Source: Tillus elongatus (Eukaryota > Arthropoda > Insecta > Coleoptera > Cleridae). From it: a stretch of 64,000 nucleotides of DNA. Positions 1-10,068 of this stretch are shown in pieces. The stretch lies in contig OZ023266.1 of the NCBI GenBank assembly GCA_964006375.1, positions 156,247,792 to 156,311,791 on the forward strand, read 5' to 3'. The notes below the pieces were generated by a model, which was given only the letters and a program-made list of their open reading frames with translations, was not told where the DNA came from and ran no database searches. A program made the position numbers and the translations under genes. Numbering within the stretch: position 1 is the stretch's first letter; each line of letters starts with the position of its first letter.

Positions 1-247
1 TTCGCTACCATAACGCACTTGCTGTGTCCCAAATTTCTTTTCTTACAAAGATGTATTATATTTCGATGGAAAATGCAATAACATAGGGCGTGTTCGATTA
101 AAAAAATTCACAAAAAAAAAAGAAAATTTGAATCACCAACGACTTATGGGCCAGCCTGTAATTGTGGAAATATTTTTTAAGATGTAGCTTAAGACACCCT
201 ATAATTAATGTATACCTTTTTTTCGTACCTTGCATAATAACGGATAT
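1..247 (-). repeat. Dispersed repeat, copy A, motif end
   Basis: This is the left part of a non-coding interspersed repeat that continues at 5252 on the other side of a Copia insertion. It begins with the complement of the shared terminal motif GGACGCAGCAAGTGCGTTAT (bases 1-30) and matches, in reverse, the copy at 17540-17780. The copy probably starts left of the window. There is no coding content. Confidence 0.8.
243..247. repeat. Target-site duplication of the Copia element (left)
   Basis: GATAT at 243-247 is repeated at 5252-5256, directly outside the two LTRs. A 5-bp duplication is the usual Ty1/copia footprint, and joining the flanks restores the interrupted repeat as seen in the copy at 16712-17780. 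Confidence 0.9.
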
Positions 248-512
248 TGTTGAAAATTGGATTGTTTACAATTTTAGCGGGGTTTACTTCTATAATAACT
301 AAATGAACACGTCTGATCATTTAATAACACACACGTTATCACCATTTATTATTGTATGGTCTGTTTACATTTTTGTGACAAGAATGACACTTAAGGCTAA
401 TGACAAGTGTGACTTATATGGTACATGAACAGAATAGCTTGGTAATTGTAACACTGTTGACAGTGGCGCGTATATTTAAAAATGTCATGTTCGTTTCAGA
501 TTACCTTCAACA
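248..512 (-). repeat. Copia 3' LTR
   Basis: This 265-bp LTR is bounded by TGTTG and CAACA. It matches the copy at 4987-5251 without any difference I could see. It is the 3' LTR because the polyprotein reads on the minus strand. Confidence 0.93.
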
Positions 513-785
513 CCTCCCCTCGGACATTACATTTTTATTCAATATAACCTAAAACGAACCCTCAGACAAAGCATCAAAAATACGAGAAATTACTGAAAAA
601 CATATTATTACTGAAACTAAAAGACATTCCTACAAAAAAAACTAAACTTGATAACATAACTGACAGCTGAGCCAAAACATCATACTGTAAATTATTAGCT
701 TATAAGAAAATTAGATCAGAACTTTAGTAACTAAAATTATGCAGGTAAGGGTAATATGGTCTTCCCTTGTCAAAACATGCACGAT

Positions 786-3700
786 TCAACACAAACCGAT
801 TGATTGATTAATAATTTTCATTTTTGGACCAGATAGAGCTTTAGTAAATAAATCTGCTTTGTTCTGACAAGATGTTACATACTCAAATTTCACTTTCCCC
901 AAATCTACTGCTTCCCTTACACAATGATACTTTGCTTTGAAATGTTTATTTTTCTTTGTAACGATGTCACTTATAGAATTTGCTATAGCACTTTGGTTAT
1001 CTGCATAAATGATCACTGGTTCACTCAAAAAGGTCTCTTGGTCTATTTCCCTAAAAAAATTAATTAACCATTCGTATTCACAAACTGCTTCATGCATAGC
1101 AACATATTCTGACTGAGATGTGGATGTTGATACTGATGTCTGCTTCTGGTTGGTCCATCCAACAGCCCCACTTGCAAACATTATCACTATGCCTGAAACT
1201 GATCTAGCTTTTTCATCATCGCCGGCAAAATCTGCATCACAATATATTTTCAAATCTTGGTCAGTTTTCTGATACTTCAAAACTAGTTTTCTAGTCTTCT
1301 TTAAATATTTAAAAATATGTTTCACCTCCATCCAATGATGTGTAGTTGGTCCTTCACAATATCTAGATACTTTACCTACAGCAAAGGCAATGTCTGGTCG
1401 TGTTCCATTGGCCAAATATAGTAAAGAACCAACTGCCTTCCGGTACAACTTTTGATCACATAGTGTATCATCTGAAGGTTCGGAGGAGATGACTCCCAAA
1501 GGTAAAGGGGTAGGTTTACCAATGCAATTCTCCATTCCAAATTCTCTCAGTATCTCATCTATATAGTGTATCTGATCTATAGTCAATACATCCCTGTTCG
1601 GCCTAGTAATGTGCAAGGATAATAACATATGAGCTGCTCCCAAAAATTTCACCTGTAATTTATTGGATAAAATCTCTTTAAAAAAATTAATGTCTTCTTT
1701 CATGCCAAAAACCACAATATCATCAACATAAACACCTAATATCAGGGTTTGACTAACATAGACGCATGGGTCAGACAATAATCTTCTAAAGTTCAGCTGT
1801 ATGAGGATATTACTGAGGCATTTGTACCACTGACTTGCTGATTGTGGTAAACCATACACACTTTTGTTTAGTCTACAAACATGTTCATTTGGTTGACTCC
1901 TGTTTAATTCATAACCAGGTGGCTGCTGCATATAAATGATGTCATTCAAATCACTATTTAAATAAGCTGATACAACATCAACTTGTTCTACATCCCAGGA
2001 ATATTCACATGCTAATGCTAGTAAGATTCTAAGTGAATGCTTCCTGACTACTGGACTATCAATTTTATCGGAAAAATCTATACCTGCTACAAGATTAAAA
2101 CCTCTTGCCACGAGTCTTGCTTTATGTTTCAGGATCTGTCCATCATTATCCCTCTTTAGTTTAAATACCCATTTTGCACTAACTATGTTTTCTTCTACAG
2201 GTCGCTTCACTACTTCCCAAACATTGTTTCGTTTCATATTTGCTATTTCCTCATCCATAGCCCTCTTCCATTCCTTGCTGTCCTTACTTGCTAAGGCTTC
2301 TTCCCTGTTCTTTGGCTCAATAGCTTCATTAGCATAGTAGGAACCTGCAACAATTGTATGACAACATATACAACCTTTAGGTGGTTTTCTGTTTCGACTG
2401 CTCCTTCCACTGGCTATACTTGGCTCTTCAACATCTGTCTCATTGAATGTTACATCTGAGTGGGAATTCAGTTCCATTCTGGCCTGCACTTGTGCTGGTT
2501 TACCTGGTGTATTTTGCATAATTGCTTCTGTCCCTTCATGCCCTTGGTAAAGTTGCTCGTGCTGAACCTCCCCTGAAGCCATGGTTATGGTGACCTCATT
2601 CTTTTCACCTTCTCCAGTGTCTTCTCTTAAAAACACAGAACTCGGTATCTCTAATTTCATTGGAAAGACCTCTTCTTGGAACCTGACATCTCTTCTGTTA
2701 ATAATAATTTTTCTATCCAGACTCCACAGTCTATATCCTTTAACATTGTCAGGATAACCAAGCAATACACATTTCTCTGCTTTGTTCCCAAATTTAGAGC
2801 GACCTATTGATAGACACCAGGTTAAGCATCCAAACACTCTCAAATAATTCAAATCTCTTGGCTCCAGCTTCCTCTTGTTCCACAGTTCAAAAGGTATTTG
2901 GTGTCCTATTGAAGCGGATGGGCATAGATTTCTAGTTTTTACTGCAGTTGAAAGTGCTTCTGCCCAAAAACGTTTATCCAGTCCAGATTGTATTAACATA
3001 CATCGAACCATAGTTTCTAACGTGTAGTTTTGTCGCTCTGCACGTCCATTCTGAGAAGGAGAATTTGGACATGATTTTCGATGTTTTATATTACATATAT
3101 TTAGATGTTCCTCAAACCCTTTGCTGCAATACTCTCCACCATTGTCAGTTTGAAGTTCTTTAATATTTAATTGATGATGCAATTCAGCCTTACCCTGGTA
3201 TTTGCAAAATTCTGGAAACACATCACTTTTTCTCTCAATAGGTATGGCGGTCACATAATTTGTCTGTTCGTCTAAAAAGGTAACAAAGTAATTTGCATTA
3301 CCATAAGATGTTAAAAATGGTCCTGCTACATCAGAATGTATTCTTTCCAACGGTTCTGTTGCTTGCTGGTGTTGTTTCTCAGGAAATGCCTTCTTCTTGA
3401 TTTTTGCACGAATACATACTTCACAATCTTTTACTCCTTCATTACTCCTGGGTACATCTTCTAGTGGTGGAATTTTCTCTAAAGCATTGTTGTGCAAATG
3501 CCCAAATCTTTCATGCCAGGTTCGAATTGAAACATTTGCAGTCTTCTCTTCCTTGTAAAACATTGGTAAATTTGAGTCTTCGGTAAATAAATGATAAACT
3601 CTTCCGATTCTGTGAGCAGTAAACATAATTTCGTTATTTCTTATGAGAGATAATCTCCCATTACTGCCTCTAACGCTCAGACCCTTTTCTTCCAGAGTGC

Positions 3701-4868
3701 CCAGTGATATGAGATTATCTTTGAGTGTAGGAACAAATAAAACATTTGTGAACTTAATTCTCTGCCCTCCACATTCATCTGACAGATTCAAAGTAACTGA
3801 ACCAATACCTCTCACCTGTACATAGATTCCATCTGCTACATGTGCTTTGTCTTTTATAACTTGAAAATCTTCAATAATATCTCTTTGGTAAGTCATGTGA
3901 TCTGATGCTCCTGAATCAACTAACCAAGAGTGAGCCTGCTCGCCATTTCTAATAATATTCAATATCTGGATTGGTTTTTCTGCACATGTGGTTGTAACAG
4001 CTGATACTTGTCTGTCCTCTCTGCGATCCTGATCATTATTTTTCTCTCTCTCCGTATATTCATGTTGGTTAAATCTTCTTAGTTCTTTGTGGTTCCTTTC
4101 TGCTTCAAACCTTGGACAATTTGCAGAAATGTGTCCTTTTTCTCTACAGGCGAAGCAAATCACGAACTTTGTATTTTTGTTACTGCTATTATTAATACTT
4201 CCTTGGCTGTATTTACTTTGGTGTGTTACTTTCATAGCAGCTATTTTCTCTTCAACTTCGTCTTCACCGTTTCTTATTCTCTTCTCTTCAATAAGTAATT
4301 TTGACTTTACTGTTGCCACAGATAATGACAGGTGTTCATCGTCCATCAACCTATCTAAACTGCGAACCAAGCCTTCAAATTTTGGTAGTGGCAATCCAGC
4401 TAGCATAATGGCGGCAATTGTCTTGTCGTTAAATTCAAATCCCGCCTTTTTAATTTTTCTCTCCATCATTTGGATTTTATTTATATAATTTAAAACTGTT
4501 GTGTGCTCATCTAGCCTAATATTGATCAACTCCTTGAACATATGGACCGTATTGAAAAGGCCAAAACTTGATGTTAATTCCTCCAATTTATGGTAGGCTT
4601 CGTTTGCATTTGTCAAGTCACCGATGTCGGACAGGAACATGGTGGACACGGATTTAAGTATATAGCACATTGCTGTTTGGTTAATTTTATTACGTCTTCT
4701 AAGTTCTGCCGCATCGGGCACAAAATCGTCCTCATCCTTGTAACCTTCAATACCTTCGTAAGCGTCTCTTAACATAAGGTTTGCCTTCAGCTCAATCGAC
4801 CATTCATAAAAATTGTCCATCGTCAATTTTTTCATGCGAACGACTTCCTCGTTCATTATATCGGCCAT
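786..4868 (-). CDS. Copia gag-pol polyprotein
   Basis: The 1,360-residue uninterrupted polyprotein carries out packaging, reverse transcription and integration of the Copia element. Domains in order: a gag region (1-230); a CCHC zinc knuckle with C238, C241, H246 and C251; an aspartic protease with DSGAS at D318; an integrase with the HH-CC finger starting WHERFGHLH, then catalytic SDVAGPF, TDNGGEY and an NGRAER glutamate; a reverse transcriptase with the YVDDIVV active site; and RNase H with CDADFAG and SEYVAM. This protease-integrase-RT-RNase H order is diagnostic of Ty1/copia. The start ATG at 4866-4868 is about 120 bp inside the 5' LTR. The length fits a single-ORF insect Copia. No stop or frameshift is present, so activity is plausible, though I cannot test it. 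Confidence 0.96.
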   Translation of the reverse strand: MADIMNEEVVRMKKLTMDNFYEWSIELKANLMLRDAYEGIEGYKDEDDFVPDAAELRRRNKINQTAMCYILKSVSTMFLSDIGDLTNANEAYHKLEELTSSFGLFNTVHMFKELINIRLDEHTTVLNYINKIQMMERKIKKAGFEFNDKTIAAIMLAGLPLPKFEGLVRSLDRLMDDEHLSLSVATVKSKLLIEEKRIRNGEDEVEEKIAAMKVTHQSKYSQGSINNSSNKNTKFVICFACREKGHISANCPRFEAERNHKELRRFNQHEYTEREKNNDQDRREDRQVSAVTTTCAEKPIQILNIIRNGEQAHSWLVDSGASDHMTYQRDIIEDFQVIKDKAHVADGIYVQVRGIGSVTLNLSDECGGQRIKFTNVLFVPTLKDNLISLGTLEEKGLSVRGSNGRLSLIRNNEIMFTAHRIGRVYHLFTEDSNLPMFYKEEKTANVSIRTWHERFGHLHNNALEKIPPLEDVPRSNEGVKDCEVCIRAKIKKKAFPEKQHQQATEPLERIHSDVAGPFLTSYGNANYFVTFLDEQTNYVTAIPIERKSDVFPEFCKYQGKAELHHQLNIKELQTDNGGEYCSKGFEEHLNICNIKHRKSCPNSPSQNGRAERQNYTLETMVRCMLIQSGLDKRFWAEALSTAVKTRNLCPSASIGHQIPFELWNKRKLEPRDLNYLRVFGCLTWCLSIGRSKFGNKAEKCVLLGYPDNVKGYRLWSLDRKIIINRRDVRFQEEVFPMKLEIPSSVFLREDTGEGEKNEVTITMASGEVQHEQLYQGHEGTEAIMQNTPGKPAQVQARMELNSHSDVTFNETDVEEPSIASGRSSRNRKPPKGCICCHTIVAGSYYANEAIEPKNREEALASKDSKEWKRAMDEEIANMKRNNVWEVVKRPVEENIVSAKWVFKLKRDNDGQILKHKARLVARGFNLVAGIDFSDKIDSPVVRKHSLRILLALACEYSWDVEQVDVVSAYLNSDLNDIIYMQQPPGYELNRSQPNEHVCRLNKSVYGLPQSASQWYKCLSNILIQLNFRRLLSDPCVYVSQTLILGVYVDDIVVFGMKEDINFFKEILSNKLQVKFLGAAHMLLSLHITRPNRDVLTIDQIHYIDEILREFGMENCIGKPTPLPLGVISSEPSDDTLCDQKLYRKAVGSLLYLANGTRPDIAFAVGKVSRYCEGPTTHHWMEVKHIFKYLKKTRKLVLKYQKTDQDLKIYCDADFAGDDEKARSVSGIVIMFASGAVGWTNQKQTSVSTSTSQSEYVAMHEAVCEYEWLINFFREIDQETFLSEPVIIYADNQSAIANSISDIVTKKNKHFKAKYHCVREAVDLGKVKFEYVTSCQNKADLFTKALSGPKMKIINQSIGLC

Positions 4869-4974
4869 TTTAGAATAAGAAAATGAACTTCCGCTACAAC
4901 GTCTGTTATTCTATTACGTTAGTACACTTCATGCACTTGATACTACCCGCAAATTGTATTACATAAAGCGCCTA

Positions 4975-4986
4975 AGTCTCATAATC
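4975..4986 (-). promoter_or_regulatory. Copia primer-binding site (half-tRNA-Met type)
   Basis: The 12 bases next to the 5' LTR, AGTCTCATAATC on the + strand, equal the anticodon arm of elongator tRNA-Met (CAT anticodon in the middle). Copia-type elements are known to prime from an internal tRNA fragment rather than the CCA end. The family rule is established; the tRNA match is from memory of conserved animal tRNA-Met. Confidence 0.75.
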
Positions 4987-5251
4987 TGTTGAAAATTGGA
5001 TTGTTTACAATTTTAGCGGGGTTTACTTCTATAATAACTAAATGAACACGTCTGATCATTTAATAACACACACGTTATCACCATTTATTATTGTATGGTC
5101 TGTTTACATTTTTGTGACAAGAATGACACTTAAGGCTAATGACAAGTGTGACTTATATGGTACATGAACAGAATAGCTTGGTAATTGTAACACTGTTGAC
5201 AGTGGCGCGTATATTTAAAAATGTCATGTTCGTTTCAGATTACCTTCAACA
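4987..5251 (-). repeat. Copia 5' LTR
   Basis: This 265-bp LTR is identical by eye to 248-512. It is followed on the right by the GATAT target duplication at 5252-5256. Confidence 0.93.
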
Positions 5252-6001
5252 GATATATTGAGCTTTAATAATTTTTTACGAAAATTTGACAAAAATTATA
5301 TACCGTTAAACGATAAACTCTATAGCCAACACTACTGCCAAAGCATCAGAGAAAGGGTCTATTTTAAATGAATTTTCTGGGAATATTTTAGTAAAATGAA
5401 GGACAATGACGATTAAACTAAGAGTTCAGGCTTTGTAAAGCATTCTTCTTGAGACATTTTCTTTCCATAGTTCATATTAATTTCAGGTTCATTGCCTAAA
5501 TATTACCAATTTTAACGTTTTAAATCGCGACTTTGACGTTTTAAATCGCGACTTTGACGTTTTGAGGAACACCCAAATTTATTTTCCTTTAAATACCTGT
5601 AACTTTTTTGTCCTTTAACCTACAGAGCTAAATTTTGGTAGATAGTTTACCCATGATGATATAAAACCTCGTACCAAATTTGGTTGCCCTTACTTTGTTA
5701 ATTCCGGAGATATAAATTTTTTTGAATGAAAACTCAAAATTCTCCAGGAAAACCTCGTCCGATTTTCCTGACTAACGAACTTATCTAAGCCATTTACAAA
5801 AGGAAGGTATCTGCCAAATTTTATCAAAATCGGCCCATTATTTTTTGAGTTATCGGTGTGATACATACATACATATAAAAATTGAAACTGACCCCGCATA
5901 TGGGTTCTAGGGGTCCTAGTTCGCGCTCATATGCAAAATTTTTTCAAAATTCAAAGACGGGATCTCATTAGTGAATTTTTTCTACGAAAATTCACTAAAA
6001 G
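5252..6001 (+). repeat. Dispersed repeat, copy A, hairpin end
   Basis: This is the continuation of the repeat interrupted by Copia. It is homologous in reverse to 16712-17540. It holds a 22-bp unit repeated in tandem near 5515-5560 (GACGTTTTAAATCGCGACTT) and a TACATACATACATA stretch near 5862 where the other copies carry long (TA)n. It ends in a hairpin at 5969-5998 (TTAGTGAATTTTT against GAAAATTCACTAA). Short open frames in it are shared with copy B only because the DNA is shared. Confidence 0.82.
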
Positions 6002-6284
6002 TGAAGTTTGGGTTGTGTCTAACTTATGCAACACCCTGTATATGCAAACATAATTTTAGTTTGTAGCTAACGTTAGTACCTGCAACTTTGGTTCAATTTT
6101 TTTTTAATTATTGAGTAATAAAGAATATATTGAACTTGGACGCGCCGTTGCACCACTCTATATGTACGAAACTTGTGTTTAAAGTATTAGAAGATGACAC
6201 GTCTTGAAAACAATGTGAACTAGCAAGTAAAATAACGGTAATTAAATTATTGAACATCTTAAAAAGCCAATGATGATAATCATG
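6002..6284. other. No gene seen; isolated CACCCTGTA end
   Basis: AT-rich spacer. A CACCCTGTA terminus at about 6030-6038 resembles the end of the TIR element that follows, perhaps a relic of a related copy. I see no coding signal. Confidence 0.5.
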
Positions 6285-7006
6285 TACAGGGTGTTTCGTG
6301 GGGAAAACGAAATGTTTTAAGGGCGTATTCTGGAAGTCTAAATAAGTAAAAATCTTATATAAACATGTGTCCGAGAATACGTCCTTTCCGAGTTAAATAA
6401 AATAATAAATAATAAAAAATTATGACATATCCGTTTTTCTTAAATATTTTGAAAATGATTTAGGATATTACCTTGCACTAGATCATGTCACAAGCGTTCA
6501 ATATTACGTCATAAAACAACCAGCGGCCGACAATGTAACGTTAAAAGCGTGACACAAGTGTTTTATTGCGAATGCGCATAAACGATATTTTGCTTATCAG
6601 TGGCAAACGATCTGTTTTAGCAGAAAAACTCAAGGGATTTTTTTCTTTAGAATCGACAATACAATTAAGTGAACTTCAATTTTGATGAAAACATAGTGGC
6701 GTGCATTCTTTTTTCCTTAAAAATAATTAATTTTTGGGTGTCACGTACGCCCCTAACGAAATTTAGAAAGGCGGTTTAGTCAGAAAGGCATCTTTGTATT
6801 TTAGTTTTGATAATATCAAAAGCTCTCTATAATATCCTAAAGCATTTACAAAATATTTCAGAAAAACGGATTTTTAAATTTTTTTGTCACCCTGTAACTC
6901 AGAAAGGACGTATTTCCGGACACATGTTTATATGAGATCTTTTGCTTCTTTCGACTTCCAGGATACGTTCTTAAAATATTTCCCTTTCCTCACGAAATAC
7001 CCTGTA
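6285..7006. mobile_element. Non-autonomous TIR element (CAGGGTGTTTC ends, TA target)
   Basis: The left end TACAGGGTGTTTCGTG and the right end CACGAAATACCCTGTA are inverted. The similarity continues inward for roughly 200 bp on each side, through ACATGTGTCCG and ACGTCCTTTC and on to ATCCGTTTTTCT. A TA dinucleotide flanks both ends, as expected for Tc1/mariner-type insertion. There is no transposase inside the ~720 bp, so it is a MITE-like or foldback derivative. The superfamily is inferred from the TA flank only. Confidence 0.75.
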
Positions 7007-7189
7007 TGTGTCTATTTTACCCATCTTTGATTATGGAAAGGAATATCTTCGCTTCCCATGCAGTTAAACAATTTCATGTAGACTCGCAAAAATCACTGGT
7101 AAATATTTTAGGGATGTCGCGAAAAGTAAAATGCCTATTATTAAGAAACAACCTATTGTTCGTTAAAAAATCGTTTCTGTTTGATGTAT

Positions 7190-7579
7190 TGTTACGTTCC
7201 ACAGGCTTCTGGAGTTGTTGACTAACAAAACACAGCTTTTCAAACTACTATTTATTATCACGAACTATTTTCCAACACCATTAGTACATGAACTAAAATA
7301 TTTATCTCTATTACTAAATGTCCATAGCACTATATTCTACTATCCGCCTTCTATGATCGCTTCTTATACACCAACACTTATTACTGACTCACTTCTCGCT
7401 TAATACTCTATGATCACTTACTCTGCACCACACTAATTCAATACTGAACTAACTCACTCTATGTACCGTTCGTCTATTTATACTCTCCATAGAGATTCTA
7501 GACCTACTACACTTTTCTACACCTGTGACTTCTGATCCCTTCTAGAAATATCATTCCTGAGTGTTCGCTCTTACCAACA
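7190..7579 (-). mobile_element. Solo LTR (minus orientation)
   Basis: This ~390-bp segment is the reverse-complement relative of 34612-35020. It is bounded by TGTTACG on the left and CCAACA on the right, so in element orientation it starts TGTTGG and ends GTAACA. No internal retroelement sequence flanks either copy, so both look like solo LTRs of one family. I saw no clean target duplication, and the parent superfamily is unknown. Confidence 0.7.
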
Positions 7580-7786
7580 CACTACAACTAACCATAGATG
7601 TAACAAAGTCCATAAACTTAATTATCATAGACAAATGTGACACTATTGAAAACGCTGCAAATACCGGAAGCTTATTTTCTTGTATTAAACAAGGGTATAT
7701 TTAAAAGGCTGAGGTTAGACGCTGTGGCTGGAAACTGAAATAAAAGCAGAATCATCCAAAAAAAAGCACAAAAATAATAACAGAGA
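7580..7786. other. Spacer with no recognised content
   Basis: AT-rich sequence with no coding signal and no similarity to other parts of the window that I could see. Confidence 0.4.
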
Positions 7787-7827
7787 GTTATGCGCTAGAT
7801 ACGTATTTCCACAACGAAGTTTTTAAC

Positions 7828-7892
7828 AGTTTAGCGACAGCTACTGATGAAGACAACTCCGTTGTCGAAATACGTATCTGACGCATAATTCC
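7828..7892 (+). ncRNA. Hammerhead-ribozyme-like motif
   Basis: The core reads CTGATGA (7844-7850), one extra A, then stem II GACAAC-TCC-GTTGTC (6 bp, 3-nt loop), GAAA (7867-7870), a short stem III ATA-CG-TAT, and a putative cleavage base C at 7878. This follows the CUGANGA / stem II / GAAA / UH layout with the very short stem III known from hammerheads of Penelope-like elements and other animal retroelements. Departures: one bulged A before stem II, and a weak stem I. An inverted copy of the 3' half lies just upstream (7787-7822) and could form a competing long hairpin. It may be a decayed or derived ribozyme. Confidence 0.5.
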
Positions 7893-7895
7893 ATC

Positions 7896-9240
7896 TGCAA
7901 AAAAGGGAGACAAACAAGATATTTTCAATTACAGGCAACTCTCAATACTTAGTGTATTTTCTAAAATAATGGAAAAAGCGATGGCTGTACGATTAGAGAA
8001 CTTCTTAGGAGATCAGGGAATAATATCGAAGTGCTAGCACGGTTTCAGGCCTGGACTATCGACGGAAACGGCTGTTATTGACATGGTGCACTACATATAT
8101 GACGAACTTGATAGGGGTCAGCGCGTGGTGGATTTTATGTTTGATCTCTCTAGGGCGTTTGATACGCTAAATCCGCAACTGCTTGGGAAAAAGCTGCAGT
8201 GCCTGGGTGTTCGGGGTCCTGTTTGCGACTGGCTGCTCTCGTTTCTAACAAACAGACAAATGGTAGTATCGGTGGATGGAGTGCAATCACGACCTTTTGA
8301 TGTACAGCTTGGCACTCCGCAGAGAAGTGTTTTGGGCCCGTTGTTGTTTGTCTTGTATGTGAATGATCTACCTGAACATATTGGGGAGGGGAGGTTGTTC
8401 ATGTACGCGGACGATACGACAGTGGTTGTGTCGGGGTCGGATACACACGAGGTTAGCCGGAAGGTTAACTCGTTACTTGAACGGTTCGGTAAGTGGTGTG
8501 AGGCCAACCAGCTCCTTATAAATTACCAGAAAACCGTATTTCTTGAATTCAGAGCCCAGCAAAAGCAGGGAATTAACCTTGATTTTCAGGGCACTGTAGT
8601 GTCTCAGGCCACAAGCGTGAGAGTATTGGGGGTAACTATTGACCAGCATCTTTCATGGAAAGAACATATTGAGGTTTTGTGCGGTAGGCTTAATCAGACC
8701 CATTTCCTAATATTTCGATTAGCAGAGTTCCTTGAGACCAAAGCTCTGATGACTGTCTACTACTCGGAAGTTTATTCCTTGATATCTTACAACATTGTTG
8801 CTTGGAGACAGTCGGTTGAGGTGGAAAGAGTTTTTATGCTGCAAAAAAGAATAATAAGAGTGATTTTTGGTATGCGAGTAACACAATCTTGTAGGGCGCT
8901 TTTCAGGGACGCAAAAATATTGACGCTAACATGCGTTTATCTATATAAACTTTTAAATTATATTCATGGTGTCAAAGATGGGCTAACAAGGCAGTCTGAG
9001 ATGCACTCTTACTCCACTCGCCACGGGAATCTGTTTAGAAACAGGCAGTTCTGTAAAATGATGTACAGAAAATCGCCCTCTTTTGCGGGGGTGGATCTAT
9101 ATAACAGGTTGCCGGAAACTATAAAAGCAATTCAAAATGTGAATGAATTTAAAGCATTGTTAAAATCATACCTAACCAATAATTGCTATTACTCCATTGC
9201 GGAGTATTTGTCTGATACCCGCCGTGGGGCACAGAGCTGA
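7896..9240 (+). pseudogene. CR1-like LINE reverse transcriptase (5'-truncated, one in-frame stop)
   Basis: The open frame from 8083 to 9240 (385 residues) extends upstream in the same frame to about 7896 through a single TAG at 8035-8037, where relatives have a glutamine before HGFRPG. RT motifs are present: YRQLSILSVFSK, LSRAFDTLN, the region around GPLLFVLYVNDL, and the active site YADDTTVV. The C-terminal part after the RT is of the type seen in CR1-group LINEs (QKRIIRVIFG; then a TRHG and LYNRLP region). The endonuclease half is missing. Its 5' truncation point abuts the hammerhead-like motif. It is an element protein, not a host gene. Confidence 0.85.
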
Positions 9241-9398
9241 GACGAACGAAAATTTTATTGTGTTTGTTTAAAATGTTTTTTAGTTTGTTCTTTACATTTG
9301 TTTTCATAGTTTGTTTTTATTTTAATAATTGACGTGCTCAACCATTTGTAAATGGAATTAAGGCAAAATAAATTATTGACTATTGACTATTGACTATT
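7896..9398 (+). mobile_element. 5'-truncated CR1-group LINE with heptamer tail
   Basis: The RT frame is followed by about 135 bp of 3' UTR and a tail of three TATTGAC units plus TATT (9374-9398). CR1-group LINEs end in short tandem repeats rather than poly(A), which supports the assignment. No target duplication was recognised. Confidence 0.75.
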
Positions 9399-9900
9399 AT
9401 TTTTCTGGTTTTTTGGCGTGTTTCTGCTGTTTTTGTTTCAGGAGTAGATTTATTTAAAGGCTTCTCAGCAATTCTTTGCAGTTCCTGCTAGACATGGAAT
9501 TTAAAAATTCTGTATACTTACACATAGCAAATTAATAATATGAACTTAGAGAAACAAAACATTATACTCTGTTTTATATTCTATGGACGTTGTATTTTCA
9601 GTCTTCTACAGTCTTAGATTAGGTAGTAAGTCTTATTACCTTATCTAATGTCACTTGATTTGTTCTTTGGTTCTCTGTTGTCATAAATTATTAAACTAAC
9701 TGACATCTGACTTTTGTCTGACACCTGACATTCTGATTCTGACATTTGACATACTGAATCTGAATTTGTAATTTATAAATGACATATAGAATTTGTTTTG
9801 TTGTTGTATGGTAGGTGTGGTGGTTACATTAATGTTAATGTATCATCCTGAAATCAGAATTTAATTATTAATGTAAATTTCTCTTCCACATTCCACCAAA
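9399..9900. promoter_or_regulatory. Upstream region and 5' UTR of the Ly6 gene
   Basis: Five hundred bases without an open frame or recognised repeat, apart from loosely repeated TCTGACA-type words at 9700-9750. The transcription start is not identifiable. A stop-containing leader runs into the ATG at 9901. Confidence 0.4.
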
Positions 9901-9958
9901 ATGCAGTATACAAGTGCCTTAATTAATTTCGTAACCGTTTTATCACTTATATGCCTTT
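9901..9958 (+). CDS. Ly6/uPAR gene, exon 1 (signal peptide)
   Basis: Codes for 19 residues plus one base. It starts MQYTSALINF and continues with a hydrophobic core, giving a signal peptide that is completed in exon 2 (cleavage probably after SNA, before LECYVC). The exon ends at the donor GTAAGT (9959-9964), phase 1. Chosen because it supplies the missing N-terminus for exon 2 in the correct phase, with a 110-bp intron ending TTTCAG. Confidence 0.85.
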
Positions 9959-10068
9959 GTAAGTATAATAATTATTAATTTTCTAACACTGTCCTCTTAT
10001 TTATAATGACTCATATTTAAAAAATTCCTGTAAACAAACCACACCAAAGCTATTTATTATTGTTTCAG

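Larger units (their letters stand above)
248..5251 (-). mobile_element. Full-length Ty1/copia LTR retrotransposon
   Basis: A complete 5,004-bp Copia element lies on the minus strand. It has two 265-bp LTRs starting TG and ending CA, identical by eye, a 5-bp GATAT target duplication, a single intact polyprotein gene, a purine-rich tract on the minus strand beside the 3' LTR (513-525), and a primer-binding site beside the 5' LTR (4975-4986). LTR identity and an open reading frame imply a young, possibly still mobile insertion. It landed inside an older non-coding repeat. Confidence 0.95.

Noticed and set aside
5690..5899. A 69-codon frame whose peptide resembles one at 16946-17185
   Set aside because: The peptide likeness only follows from both lying in copies of the same non-coding repeat; the frame is not preserved along the element.
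7215..7403. 62-codon frame, also partly present at 34810-34992
   Set aside because: Part of the two solo LTRs, no protein motif.
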